DNA of 64,000 nt from Rosa chinensis (GCF_002994745.2 NC_037088.1:2485001-2549000); one strand, 5' to 3'; shown: positions 23,965 through 36,368, numbered from the stretch's first letter. Program-made: numbers and translations. The notes: generated from the letters alone by a model not told the origin.

Positions 23965-25003
23965 AGATTTTTGCATGGGCGTCATCGGAACTTACACTCG
24001 AGATACCTTCCGTTAGATATGCCAACTACATTATTTTAGGCTTCGGATCCAAAATTCTGAAAAATCCGTCATCATTATGAATCGATCGGCTTGGTCAAAT
24101 GATTAAGGCTTAATAACCCTATTTTTGTGCACTACAAGCTTCAAAGGGCAAGAGCATCGTTGGATCGTACACTTGAGAAACTTTTTGTTAGATGTGCCGA
24201 CTACATTATTTTAGGTTTCGGATCCAAAATTAGGAAAAATCCGTCATCATTATGATGTCGATCGGCTCGGTCAAATGATTTTCACTTTAACCCCATTTTT
24301 GTTCACTACAAGCTTCAAAGGGCAACATCATCATCAAATGGTACACTTGAGAAACTTTCCGTTAGATGTGCCAAGTACATTATTTTAGTTTGCACGTCCA
24401 AAATTCGGAATAATCCATCATCTTTATGATGTCGATTGGTCGGTCAAATGATTAGGGTTTAACAACCCTATTTTTGTTCACTACAAGCTTCAAAGGGGAA
24501 GAGCGTGATCGGATTGTACACCTGAGACACCGATCATTAGATATGCCATGGACATTATTTTAGGCTTCGGATTCAAATTTCGAAAAACTCAGTCGTAGTT
24601 ATGACTTTGATCAACTCGGTCAACCGATTAATGCTTAATAACCCCTATTTTTGTTCACCACACGCTTCAAAGGGTAATGACGTCATTGGAGCGTATCCTT
24701 GAGAGACCGACCTTTAGATGTGACAAGTACATTATTTTAGGCTTCGGTATCAAAATTCGGACAATTCCATCATAGTTAAGATTTCGATCCACTTGGTCAA
24801 CAAATTAATGCTTAATAACCCTATTTTTGGTCACTACATGCTTCAAAGGGCAAGGGCATCATCGGAGCCTACACTTGAGAGACCGACCTTTAGATATGAC
24901 AAGTACATTATTTTAGTCTTCCGGTTCAAAATTCAGAAAATTCCGTTATAGTTATGATGTCGATTCGCTCGGTCAAAAGATTAAGGCTTAATAACCCTAT
25001 TGA
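23965..25003. repeat. Satellite-like tandem array, ~175-bp monomer, about 6 units
   Basis: The marker GCTTCAAAGGG recurs at about 24138, 24312, 24487, 24664 and 24840, a spacing of 174-177 bp. Each unit also carries ACATTATTTTAG, a TCGGATCCAAAATT-like block, GTCGATCGGCTCGGTCAAA and TTAATAACCCTATTTTTG. Units differ by roughly 10-15% by eye. No coding capacity. Confidence 0.9.
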
Positions 25004-25690
25004 TGATAGTTGAAAAAATGTTAAAATAGTTGAAGAATGAGTTTACCTCTTGAATGATAGTTGACGGTGATTGACGAAAAGTTGACGATGGGTGACAAAA
25101 GTTGATGATAGTTAGCGATAGTTGATGATAGTCGATGAAATGTTATGATAGTTGAAGAAATGTTATTGAATGATAGTTGATGATGGTTGATGAAATGTTA
25201 ATGATGAGTGACAAAAGTTGACAATAATTGACGAAAGGTTACGATAGTTGAAGAATGAATTTACCTATTAAATGATAGTTAATAATGGTTTACGATAGTT
25301 GAAGAATGAGTAACTCTTGAATGATAGTTGATGGTGGTTGACGAAAAGTTGACAATGGTTATGATAGTTAACGATATTTGATGATAGTTGACAAAATGTT
25401 AAAATAGTTGAACAATGAGGTTTACCTCTTGAATGATAGTTGACGGTGGTTGACGAAAATTTGACGATGGTTGACAAAAGTTGATGATAGTTGACAAAAT
25501 GTTAAAATAGTTGAAGAATGAGTTTACCTCTTGAATGATAGTTGAGGTGGTTGACCAAAGTTGATGATAGTTGACGAAAGATTACGATAGTTGAAGAATG
25601 AGTTTTAACTCTTGAATAATAGTTGACGATGGTTGACGATATATAGTTGACGAAATGTTATATATGTTACTATGGTTGACTAAGTGGATC
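25004..25690. repeat. GTTGA-rich minisatellite
   Basis: Built from short motifs such as GATAGTTGACGATGGTTGAC and from a longer block GTTGAAGAATGAGTTTACCT, seen about seven times at irregular spacing (50-140 bp). It adjoins the 175-bp array directly. Confidence 0.9.
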
Positions 25691-25980
25691 GAATTTGAAA
25701 CTATTACGAAATTTGCTAAATTTTTATTTACATGCATAAAATATTCTTATAATCTCATCTAACGGTCGGTCTCCTCATTTTCAAATGATTCGATGGGGTT
25801 TCCCTTTGAGGAATTGGATATAAATATATAGTTACAAAGAAAAATATGGTTGACCAAGCGAATCAAGGTCGAAACGAATACCCAATTGGCAGAATTTTTA
25901 ACAACCCCCATAAAACATCTTTATCTTGCCATCCAACGGTCAGTTCTTTTTTTTTAATATTTTTTTTTGTGTTTTTTTTT
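25691..25980. repeat. Two diverged copies of a ~165-bp unit
   Basis: ATGGTTGACTAAGTGGATCG at about 25670 and ATGGTTGACCAAGCGAATCA at about 25848 each lead into AT-rich text ending in CATCTAACGGTCGGTC / CATCCAACGGTCAGTT. They look like a third tandem unit type next to the minisatellite. Confidence 0.6.
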
Positions 25981-26140
25981 CTTCCTTTTTATCTCTTTCT
26001 TCTTCCATCTTCCAGCTCCACGAAACCCACCTCTGTTCTTCATATGAGAAGAAGCCCGAGCTCACCCACTGCTGTTCTTCAGTTTTCCTTTCTTTCTTTC
26101 TAATTTTTCTTCATCTATTCGATTCCTCCTTCCTCAGATC

Positions 26141-26142
<2 letters not shown>

Positions 26143-26185
<43 letters not shown>
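26143..26185. repeat. (CT)n microsatellite
   Basis: About 21 CT dinucleotides inside the foldback element. Confidence 0.95.
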
Positions 26186-26188
<3 letters not shown>

Positions 26189-26513
26189 TCTCAGAAAAGG
26201 GAAAAGCGGCTTTCCTTCTCCATCTTCCAACCCAACACGACTAAGAAATCTCAATCCCCAATCTCCAAATTTCCCTCAAAATTAAGCCAAAGCGGTGAAA
26301 GCCCAATTCACTTTAGGGATGAGGCTGAATTGGGGTGAGTCGATTTGGTGGAGTTGGGTGACTCAAAGCCTCAAACAATGAAACTCATCCCTCGATTCAA
26401 AACCCAGAAACTCACCTCAAATTCCCGAGGGTGGGTCGGTGACAATTGCGGCGACGGAGGGACAAGATTTCATCTTGTTGTTGGGAAGCTGGGTTTTGTG
26501 CGGACTGGTCAGT

Positions 26514-26801
26514 GCCGACGTAAGCGCACCTTTTGACTCCCACATCATCGAGAATGTTGAGCAAGTCGTCGACGAAGGCGTCCAGGTTGGTGTAGCGGTT
26601 GAAATCGAAGTAATCTGGGTTGACACTTCCGGCGCAAATGAGGTCATATAGAACGATGCGATAGTAAGGTTTGAAGAAAGGAAGAATGCGACCCCAGGCG
26701 GACTAGTCAGTGCTGAAGCCATGGGCCAGGACCAGGTATTGCTCGCCCGACCCGGTTACCCGGACATTCAGAGCTTCCAAGATTCTGGTGTTGCCGGGCA
26801 T
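26514..26801 (-). pseudogene. D14: Fragment of the strigolactone receptor gene D14 (first ~96 codons)
   Basis: Starts at ATG 26801 and reads MPGNTRILEALNVRVTGSGE, then [31 protein letters not shown] and [16 protein letters not shown]. This is the start of the D14 alpha/beta-hydrolase, the nuclear-cytoplasmic receptor and hydrolase for strigolactones that controls branching. In the HGFSTDQSAW motif the Gln codon is TAG (26703-26705). Similarity stops right after CAYVG, just before the catalytic-serine motif GHSVSA; the frame then continues into unrelated sequence. The nucleophile and the lid are absent, so it cannot act as a receptor. It is a captured copy inside a foldback element. Confidence 0.85.
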
Positions 26802-27000
26802 GTTTGTAGAGGGAGATGAGGCTAATAGACTTAGTCTTTTGTGTATGTGGGAAATGGGAATTATGGATTGGTTAATGGCTACTGTATGTGGTTGTGAGTT
26901 GTGAGAAAATTAATGAGGAATAGGTTATACCGTTATAGGTAGGTGAGTGATGAGTAGGTGTGTGCATTTAGTTTGGTTTCTGGTGCTTGGAGAGTTTGGT

Positions 27001-27016
27001 ATTTATAATTTTATAT
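27001..27016 (-). promoter_or_regulatory. Probable captured D14 core promoter (TATA box)
   Basis: The minus strand reads TATAAAATTATAAAT about 200 bases upstream of the D14 ATG, followed by CA-rich 5'-UTR-like text. This suggests promoter and leader were captured together with the first part of the gene. Confidence 0.45.
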
Positions 27017-27224
27017 CGCCGAGGAAGTATCTGGGAAGAAGTAGATATTGCAGGACAAGATTTGATCTTGTTTTTGGGCGTGGTGGTGTTGTCGCCGCCG
27101 CCGTTGGAGGAGGAAGAGAGACTGGATGCTGAAGTGGGTGAGCTAGGGCTTCTTCTCATATGAAGAACAAAGGTGGGTTTCATGGAGCCGGAAGAAGGAA
27201 GAAGAAAGAGATAAAAAGGAAGAA

Positions 27225-28139
27225 AAAAAAAGAACAGAAAAAAAAATTATTTAAAAAAAAAAAAAAAACTAAGGGCATAATAGACATTTTGGTGTCAAAA
27301 AATTGCCACGTTAGCTACTTAACGGAGAGGACCTATTGGTCCGAAATTTTGATGTACAAGGACTAAACGTGTGAAATTAGAAAGTCAGGAACTGAAGTGT
27401 TTTATGGTCAAAAGCTCAAAGACTAAACAGTATTTAGTCCATAATAATATCTTTTAATTTGTTTAGTAAGTTTTGTATTCTCATTGAAAAAAAAAAGATA
27501 AAAAGGGAAAAAAGTAAAGATAAGTTGCCTCTATCTGCATCAGCAGAATTGTTATTATTTGAGTTAGAGATGTCTCGTGATAGCCTAATGTACAGGTCAG
27601 GACTAAGGAGGTGGCAAGCACACTAGTGTACTTCTTTTCCAATTCTACTGTTACTCGACCTGGGATCAGTTTGGCTCGGCTCGGGAAAGGGCCCTTACCG
27701 AAACCGATACCGAGTTTATAGTAGGCTCGGTTCGGTTCGGGATGCCGGAATCTCATCTTCAATACCGACTAGTCCCGAATCCGATCAGTTCGGTATCAAT
27801 CGGTACCAATCGGTCTGAACAATTATGAATATCAAAATTTCCAGAAACCTGAAAGAATGCAGCATAATCAATAACTAAGACCATCTTATCATTATCAATT
27901 TCTTTTTTTCAACTAGTACTTAACTACTTAGCATTATAATTTTCAACAAGCAAGCAAACAAATGCATATTAGCATGCTAACCCATGCACTCTTTAATATT
28001 AGTACCTTAACAGTAGCTCTACCTACATAGGATTGCATATTTGCAGGGTCTGCTATAAACTACACAAACACCAACTGATCCTTATCTTGCTTAAAATCTC
28101 TTTGCTTAAAATCTATTTATTTTATATTTATATTCGGCG
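27225..28139. other. Interval without a gene; transposon-end-like sequences
   Basis: 27270-27440 resembles the end of a MITE. About 27660-27825 has clustered TCGGT/ACCGA motifs such as GGCTCGGTTCGGTTCGGG, typical of subterminal repeats of hAT elements. No open frame of interest. Confidence 0.4.
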
Positions 28140-29235
28140 ATTTGAGATTATATCGAGATTTCGATAAAGTAAGACTTTATACTTATTTATACCCTATTTA
28201 TATTTGAACTTGAGATGATCTTGGCGTGCGGGGTCACATCTTCATACACTTGGATTCTTATTTCGTGAGAAATGTGGGGAAACTATACAGATTTATTGGC
28301 TTTCGACGATCTTCTTCCTCACCATATGCGGGTCATGTGATTTGGTCTCCTCCTCACAGACTTTGTGTTTGTGAGTGGCAGTTGAGGTAGTTTATTCTCC
28401 TCCTCACTTACTTTGTGTATGTGAGTGGCAGTCAAGGTTATTTATTCTCCTCCTCACGTGGGTGGTAGTCGAGGTTATTAGTTCTCCTCCTCGCACAATC
28501 TATGTGTGAGTGGCAGTCGAGGGTAGGTAGAGCCTGAGGGGCTCCATTCCCGTATGGTGAACTCTTTTCCCCGTATCCTTTTGTTGATGTTCTGGACTAG
28601 CGGGGCTAGTCGGTTTTTCTTGAGCGGAGATTTTCTTGGTTTCTCAATTATTGCATGCATCGGGAGTTTTAATGATATAAATGTGGAAAAGTATAAAATC
28701 CTCTTTCCTTTCAATTATTTATTTTTGTCCACTCACGCTAACGTTTTTATATACTTTTCCCTGGGCCCTTCGGTTTCAAATGCCCAGATTGCAGTATTGC
28801 TGCTCGGTGTACGAGTGTGAGCCATAGTGACCGTACCTGCTTCCGCCATCACATTCTGTAGGTTACCTGTTTAACCTACTGCACTCCTTGTCTATTTATA
28901 TTCCTAGAATGCTCTGATTACTAAGGGATATGTGACCCAAACTTGTATGAATTATATTTGAGGTCTACGACCTAACCTTGGTGATTGTAGTAACTTTTAA
29001 CTTTTGGAGAATATGTATGATGTTTTAGCTTTGAGATGGGATTGTTTGAATTTGGGAGCAAGGTGGCTCCAGGAAATGTGGTTGGATAATTAGAAGTGAA
29101 TTTTGGTTTCCGCAGGTTTTTGGGTTAACCATTTTTAAGGGAGGTTATGCCGAAATTTTTGGTAAATCTCCTTTAAAGGTGGGTCCCGCAGGACCACTTC
29201 GGATTCCAAGGTGGAATTCGGGGCGGGTCTTGTCA
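28140..29235. mobile_element. Probable degraded LTR of a Ty3/gypsy element
   Basis: The right end reads GGTGGAATTCGGGGCGGGTCTTGTCA-like text ending in CA, in the style of plant Ty3/gypsy LTR 3' ends. The left end is uncertain (near TTGAGATTATATCGAG). A four-unit repeat of about 60 bp, with GTGAGTGGCAGTCGAGG and TTCTCCTCCTCAC, lies at 28325-28525. No target duplication was found. Confidence 0.4.
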
Positions 29236-29308
29236 ACGAGAAGTCACTAAAAGTCTAAAACGACCCAAATCTAATTCATCAGATTAAAAGATAAGGCACT
29301 AGCACTTA

Positions 29309-29580
29309 GAGCAAATTCATCCGTTGGGTTATTGGCTCAGATTTTGTTAACTGTTTTTTTTTATGTTTGTTTCCACCCGTTAGATCTGGGTCACTTGGTC
29401 AGTTTAGAACTGACTTTGGTCATTTTGAGTCACTTTTTGAGTCAGTTTGTAGTGACCCAAGTCAGTTTGGAAACTGACCTAGTGACCTAAACCTAACGGA
29501 TGGAAACAAACATAAAAAAGCAATGAACAGACCCAAAAATCAAGTGACCTGATCCAGTTACATAACGGGTGAACTCTAAT
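29309..29580. mobile_element. MITE of about 270 bp
   Basis: Imperfect inverted repeats: left TAGAGCAAATTCATCCGTT, right AACGGGTGAACTCTA. Inner arms include TATGTTTGTTTCCACCCGTT and AACGGATGGAAACAAACATA. Rich in GTCA/TGAC motifs. No coding capacity. Confidence 0.7.
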
Positions 29581-29932
29581 GACTTCGACAAAAAAAATTT
29601 ACTTTATGCTTAAAAAGTAGCCAAAGTTGTGTGGTATCTTTATAGCCTCAAACAATCAAATTATTGGATTACCACTTCCACCCACCCCGCCTGGTAGTTG
29701 ACCTGGGAGTTGGCACATCACCGGGTCATGGACGCCAGACCGGGAAGAAAAAAAAAACAGAGAGAGAGAGAGAATTGAACTGAGAACGTGAACATATAGA
29801 TGAAGATAGAAGAAAGTAAAACCTTTGGATTGACTTCTGTCTTCATTAATCTTACCTTTAATAGTTTTAGTTGTGTTGTTCCATTTCAATTCAGCAAAAT
29901 CCGTTCACTCTAACAAACTATGGTGTTGAGAG

Positions 29933-31393
29933 GTCTTTCTTGGGGCATTCCTTCAAGTGCTGCTTGACAAGTTGAGCCCTCGGGTCATCATCAACTTTGC
30001 AAGCCTACGTGGTGTGAATGTGGACAAGAAGCTCAAAAAATGGAGTTCAACGCTATCTGCAATCGGAGATGTGCTTTATGATGCGGAGGAGAAGCAACTT
30101 ACGAGCGAGGCTGTCAAACTGTGGCTGGATGATCTCAAAGACTCGGCTTATGATGTTGAAGACATCTTAGACAAGTTTTCCATCGAGGTATTACGACGCA
30201 GAGTCAAGGAGCAATAAGGAGCTGCTACCATATGTAAGGTACAGAGCCTAATTCCCCAAGCTAAATTCAACTTCCATATGAACTCTAAAATCAAGGAGAT
30301 CACTGATAGACTCCTAGACATATCTGAACGAAAAGAAGCGCTTCGTTTGAACAATATTGGGATGTCTAGTAATCATTAAAGGGCATGGAAAATGCCACCG
30401 AGTTCGTGTCGATCGGATGGACCTGTGATCGGAAGGGACTGGGATAAAAGCCAGATTGTTGGATTTTTGTCCGGAGCCAAGCCTAGTGCCATCAATTTTC
30501 ATGTTGTGGCCATTCTTGGCATGGCAGGAGTCGGAAAGACAACACTTGCAGGACATGTATTCAACGATGATGATGCTGCCATGCAACAGTTTGACCTTAA
30601 GGTGTGGGTATATGTGTCTGATGACTTCAATATTGTGAGAGTGACAAAGGCAATTCTCAAATCAATTACATCAGAGCACTGTAAGTTGAAGGAGTTCAGT
30701 AAAGTCCAGGATAATCTCAATAAGGAGTTGACGGGCAAAAAGTTTCTCATTGTTTTAGATGATGTTTGGAATACATGTGACTACGATATGTGGACCAAAT
30801 TGCAATCCCCCTTCCGTGTTGGAGCACTAGGAAGTAGGATACTAGTGACAACGCGCCATGAATCAGTTACAAGAATGATGGGAGCCATACAAGTTTATAA
30901 TTTGAAGTGTATATCAAGTGATGATTGTTGGCAAGTATTTGAACAACATTCATTCTTGAAAATTAGCAACAGCAGACCACAAAATTTGGAGTCGCTTCGG
31001 GACAAGATTATTGTGAAATGCAATGGATTGCCGTTGGCTGCAAGGACGCTTGGTGGACTTCTACGGTGCAAAGAAATTGGTGAATGGGAAGAAATATTGG
31101 ACAACAAATTATGGAGTCTATCAGATAAGAGTGGTATTCTCCCAGTATTGAAACTGAGCTATCACTCTCTCCCCTCAAACCTAAAAAGATGCTTTGCTTA
31201 TTGCTCAATACTTCCAAATGACTATGAATTCAGTGAGAAGCAGTTGATCCTTATATGGATGGCAGAGGGTTTGATATAGCATCCAGAACAAAGTAGACAA
31301 ATGGAAGATTTGGGTGGCGAGTATTTTCAGGAGCTATTATATATCTAGGTCATTATTTCAAAAATCAAACAAGGACAGTTCACAATTGTTATC
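29933..31393 (+). pseudogene. CC-NB-ARC part of an R13L1-type resistance gene, broken
   Basis: An N-terminal CC region (VFLGAFLQVLLDKLSPRVII, KLWLDDLKDSAYDVEDILDK) is followed by NB-ARC motifs: P-loop GMAGVGKTTLA, kinase-2 FLIVLDDVW, RNBS-B GSRILVTTRHESV, GLPLA in CNGLPLAARTLGGLL, and RNBS-D CFAYCSILPNDYEFSEKQLI. Stops in the same frame are at 30215-30217, 30377-30379 and 31277-31279, and the only nearby ATG (29920) is out of frame. The MHD motif and the LRRs are absent: similarity ends near 31393, shortly before the CACTA element. It relates to the gene end at 3-251 but the order shows it is a separate cluster member. Confidence 0.92.
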
Positions 31394-31762
31394 AATGAAG
31401 GCTATGATTTTAGGATTTCAGTGTTAGGGATTCATACTGATGATAACGTGCTTTAGAAAAACTGAATTGGGAGAGAATAATATGTGTATTTCATTTATAA
31501 TGTGAGCCTCTTTATATAGACACTACTACAAAAAGGTCATCAGACGACGGTGGATTTCTGTTGTCTGATGACCAAGCTGACCGTGGTCTAAGTGAGTGTT
31601 GTGTGATTGAAAAATCAGACAACAGTGATTTCACCGTTGTGTGATAATAGTTTTCTCAACAGAAATGCCTACTTCCGTTGTGTGAGTTCTGCGCAGCATG
31701 TGCCTGGCATGGCATGCGCGGCGATGCCTCGGCACATTCAGACAACAGAAGATGAAATTTTG

Positions 31763-31990
31763 CCGTTGTCTGAGATTTATAACACACAACAGGTATGACT
31801 TATTTTTTGTTGTCTGAGATTCATAACACACAACGGATATAACTCATTCTTTGTTGTCTGAGATTCATAACACACAACGGATATAACTCATTATTTGTTG
31901 TCTGAGACTAATAACAGACAACGGATATAACTTAATATTTGTTGTCTGAGGTAAGTAACACACAACTGAAGTAAAATTATCTCCGTTGTC
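31763..31990. repeat. 44-bp subterminal tandem repeat of the CACTA element, about 5 units
   Basis: Units start GTTGTCTGAGATTCATAACA and continue with CACAACGGATATAACTCATT. Period is about 44 bp. The outermost units are more diverged. Confidence 0.88.
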
Positions 31991-32784
31991 TGTTAATTAC
32001 TTAGACAACAGTGATCATTTTGTTTCTGTTGTGTGTTATGAATCTCACACAACAGAATTTTGTTTTCTTTTGTTGTTGGTTGTTAGTTCACACAACAACT
32101 ATATTTGATTATCCGTTGTGTGAATATTGTAATCAATTGGGTACCAACCAGTGACTGTTGTAGGAGAAGCCTAAATTTTGAACTCTTTTATCATCATACA
32201 ACACATGGTTTTGCATTAAAGAGTTGCATGACTGAATATTAGATAGTAATTAACACATAAACAGTACTCTAATCCATATCATTCAATCACCATTTTTCAA
32301 ACATCCATACATTCAAGATAGATAATGAACCAAACAAGAAATCATTCCTAACTACCTATACATGAAACTAGGCCTGGCAACGGGCGGGTATAGTGCGGGT
32401 ACGGGTCGGGTTTTTAACGGGCCGACCCGGTAAAAACCCGTTAAGTTAACGGGTTTCACGGGCTTAACCCGACGGGTTTGCGGGTTTTCCGTTGGAACCC
32501 GTTAAGAACCCATTAACAATTTTTTTTTTTTTTTAATTAAAATTTTTTTTATTTAAAAAAAAATTAATTTTTTTTTTAAAAAAATCCGTTAAGATTTATG
32601 TAATTTTTTATTCATTTTTTTATCAACTGTTAGAGAAATATATTCAGATCAATTAATATATACATATGTTGGTTGAGCTAAGCTAGTAGATATAATTAAA
32701 TATTCCAATAGGTTCAAACTACATATTTAATGTACTAAATAAAATACATTTTTAATGTACTAAATAAAATACGTCTAAGTCATC

Positions 32785-35007
32785 TTAATTGCGGCTTTCT
32801 CCTTCTCCAGATCTATCTTGCAATGTCAAATCAAATACGTCTTCAGTAAGATCCTCCAATTCAGCGCGCTCTTTTTCTAAAATATATACAAACAAAAAAG
32901 AAAAATATTAGAATAACATAAAGATTGATAAAGTGAGAATAGAATCAAGTTGTTTTGAGCTTACCTTTGTTACCAAAAATCCAATCTCGAGTACAAAGCA
33001 GAGCTTGAACTGTGTCAGGCAACAGTGAGCTGCGGTATTGATCTAAAACTCTCCCGCCAATGCTAAAGGCCGATTCAGATGCAACGGTAGAAATGGGAAT
33101 TGTGAGCACATCACGAGCTAGATGAAAAAGAATAGGATATCGAATTTGCTCCATTTTCCACCAAGAAAGTACATCCAACTCTTGCTTTCTTTCTAGCCTT
33201 ACTTCATCCAAATACTTGCTCAATTCTGTCTTCAAACTTGAACTCGAACCAATTTTGTAAGCGTTATCAAAAGCCTGCCAATGACCAACTATCAACACAT
33301 ATATGGCAACAACATAGATATTACTAAAACTCAAATATCAACTTGAATCATTAAGATGGAAACTCAAGTTTTTTTTTAATTATTTTTTTTTACCTCAAGT
33401 AAGCTGTGATCGCCTTGTGCTTGAGAAGAACCCTCATCTATCGAGTAATTTGAATCATTAGGATCAAAGCTCTTCTCCACGTATGCATCAAATAAAGAGG
33501 ACAACGTATCATTAAAGACCTCTAATTGTGAAGAATTTGGACCATAAAGTTTGTCATAAGCCCACTCCACAAATTGCATCTTAAACCTAGGATCCATAAC
33601 AACTGCAATTCCAAGAATCAAGCTATAATCTGACCAGTACTTCTCAAACTTTAGATTCATCTCCATTCCCATCCGCCTCATGAAACTATCGTGATCCCTC
33701 ATGGCTTCCTGTATACTATGCTGAACAATGAACACTTTCGGAAAGAACAAGTTTGAAGTAGGGTATTTTGTTCCAGAAAATAGACACGTTACTTCATAAA
33801 AATACCCCAAAAATTTGGTGATCTTCTCTATTTTAGCCCACTCATCAGCAACAGGACACAACTTGAAATCATTGTCACTTAAGCCCAAATTCATCAAAGC
33901 TCGGCGATAGTAGAGAGCACTATCAAGCATCAAATAAGTAGAATTCCACCTAGTAGGCACATCTTGCCTCAAACCTCTTCTACTACCTCTCAATCCAACT
34001 TGTGCAACACACTCCAAAAATCTTTCTTTTCTTGCCGAAGAACCCTTTATGTATTTGATGCAATCACGTACCTTTATCACAGAAGGATCAATTGCTTTCA
34101 ATCCATCTTGAACTATCAAGTTCAAGATGTGAGCACAACACCGAACATGAAAGAATCTGCCATTCATTAAGAGCAATCCTCTAAAGTTCAACTTAGTCTT
34201 CAATTTTTCAACAAATGAATCATTGGCAGTGGCATTATCTAAGGTAATTGAAAACAAATTCTTTTCAATTCCCCACTCTCCTATCAAGGTATTTACCTTA
34301 TCAGCCAGTGCAACACCATTGTGCGGAGGAGGCATATGACAGAAATTTATAATCTTCTTTCTCAATCTCCATTCCGAATCAACAAAGTGAGCCGTAATTG
34401 TCAAATACCCATCAGTTGCTAAAGAGGTCCACAAATCAGCAGTCAAACAAAGTCTCCCTTGAACAGAACTTAACAAAGTTTGAAGTTTCACTTTTTCACT
34501 CTTAAATAACTTCAACACATGAGCTTTAACAGTATTTCTGCAAGGGAGTTTAAGTGCAGGAGAGATATAGGAAAATACATCTCTAATACCCTCATACTCA
34601 ACAAAGCTGAAAGGTAAATCATGTCTGATAATAGCTTCTATCAATAACTCACAGAATTTCTCATACTGAAACTTAGTTGAACGTATGGCAGATTGTGGTG
34701 AAACAACATTACTAGCAGAGGAAGTAGAGCACGAATTGTGATGACGTAACATGCTACCTGTCCCTGTTGCCGAATCACATTTGAGTATTGCTCCACATTT
34801 CTTGCATTTTGCACGCTCAATCATATCCTCACCCAAAGGAATTTCCTCAAAAGACAGCCAACATTGAGAACTCTTCTTCCTCTTCTTAACTGTAAAACCT
34901 CTCGTCCGATTTCTTCTAGAAGGCAAATCATCTCCTTGTACATTTGTTGTAGCATCTTCTCCTCTTTCCTCCACAGATATAAATTGGGACTCATCATTTA
35001 AACTCAT
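32785..35007 (-). CDS. hAT transposase (zinc finger BED, RICESLEEPER-like), three coding exons
   Basis: Exons 33394-35007, 32965-33274 and 32785-32876 join in frame with GT-AG introns to 671 residues. Start is ATG 35007 (MSLNDESQF). Order: basic region TVKKRKKSS; BED zinc finger about residues 47-92 (CxxC in RAKCKKCGAIL, then LRHHNSC); RNase-H-like core with LTADLWTS, SITLDNATAND and CCAHILNLIVQDGL; RWNSTYLML; and the C-terminal hAT dimerisation domain (exon 2: WWKMEQIRYPILFHLARDVL, STVASESAFSIGGRVL). Length and motif set agree with active Ac/Tag-like transposases. It would cut and paste this element. I see no stop or frameshift, so it may be autonomous. A 5' UTR intron upstream is likely but not proven. 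Confidence 0.9.
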
Positions 35008-36368
35008 CTACAAAAAAGAAACCCGAATGATGATTAAGACAAGGAAAAACTGAAAAAAGCAAAAATCTTTAGAACAAATCTAAACAAAGCAAAAAGTCAT
35101 TGATTTTTTGCTTTCCTCATAGATCAAAGAGTCAAATCCAAACCTTCTGCCATATTAAACTATTAGACCAAAATTTCCATGACAGTAACATGCCATCAAG
35201 TGGAAGAGAATGAAACTATGAGGTTATGCTGGAATTATACATTATGAAACTCAAGATATTACCAGTCAGGGGAAACAGGGGATTCAATTGGAGGCTAAAA
35301 CAGACTCTAAAACGCAAGATGATTCTAAAATCTAAACAGACTCTAAAAAGCAAGATCCTAAAATTGAATACATTACTGTAATACATTCCAGTTGGTGAAG
35401 TCCTGTACTAAGAAAGTGTACTAAACCCCTATTAAACCCTTGCCCCTCTTCTTTGGTACACAAATACATTCATTTGCTTTGTAAGATGAGAAAATGAATA
35501 GCCATTAACAACTGGAACCGGGAGGATTGAAGCCAAAAAAATATAGATACGGTATAGATTGAAGGGAAATTGTTTACTGAAATGGTCTTATGCCTTTGCA
35601 ACTTTTGAGAACCAATCAGCTTAAATATGTAATTAAAAATTCATACACAACACAAACCAATCCAGAAACTCATAAAGGTCGGTTAATACAGAGATCATTA
35701 TATTAAGAGGCTAATCTCATCAAACTGGGAATCAAACGTACTTGTTGATCACTTCAAACGTTACAAAAACACTTACATCGCCACAGACCTCAACGTGAGT
35801 CGTTCTTCGACCTCCAAGTTTGCAAATCCTTACCACACAAACCAATTCAACAAACACATATATCAATAACCAGACTCGGGTATAAAAAAGAAGAGGAAGT
35901 AATACTTGTGTTCGGTGATTGTTTACCTCCTTCAAGCCTTGAAATCCAAGCAGCACAGACCTTGATTCATTCAACCTATTAACAAATACAGGACTGTAGA
36001 CAAAATCAGAAACAGAAATGAACAAGTACCTATCTCGGGAGATATCTATACATATATATCGTACTCACAGCCATATCTCCATGTCCAGAATCAAAACTAC
36101 TACCAGAACAAAAACCCACCAAGAACCCAGAACCAAAAAACCCACCAAGAACCCAGAACCAAAACTACTATCAAAATCCGACTCCAAGAACAAAAACCCA
36201 CCAAAAACCCAGAACCAAAAAACCATCAGAAAGTTTCAGTCTGTTCATATTACCAAATCTAGAAATTGAAGCAAAAAATACAAAGAACAAACCAAAACAC
36301 AGATACCCAGTTGAGATTTCTACCCCAGAATGCAAATGAGATTGCAGAAACCTTAACAAATAAAACCC
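35008..36368. other. hAT 5' region: probable leader and introns, no other gene
   Basis: Lies between the transposase start and the right end of the hAT. Contains a purine-rich block at 36110-36220 with repeated AAACCCACCAAGAACCCAGA. The leader probably starts near 36600. No additional protein is supported. Confidence 0.45.

Larger units (their letters stand above)
25981..27224. mobile_element. Foldback element carrying a D14 gene fragment
   Basis: The arm at 25981-26070 (CTTCCTTTTTATCTCTTTCT, ..., ATATGAGAAGAAGCCCGAGC) is the reverse complement of 27131-27224 with about 10% mismatch, over about 90 bp. Poly(T) lies outside the left arm and poly(A) outside the right one. Between the arms are a CT microsatellite (26143-26185) and an antisense fragment of a host gene with its promoter. 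I cannot define a target duplication. Text to the right, ending CTAAACAGTATTTAGTCC at about 27440, looks like another MITE end. Confidence 0.7.

Noticed and set aside
23965..25003. Reading the 175-bp array as centromere
   Set aside because: Only about six units, next to genes and transposons; period alone is not sufficient.
25846..26285. Plus-strand frames with Ser/Leu and Phe runs
   Set aside because: Product of poly(T) and the CT microsatellite in the foldback element.
31763..32140. Regular 44-bp repeats resembling a CRISPR array
   Set aside because: No unique spacers; the repeats are the subterminal repeats of a plant CACTA element.
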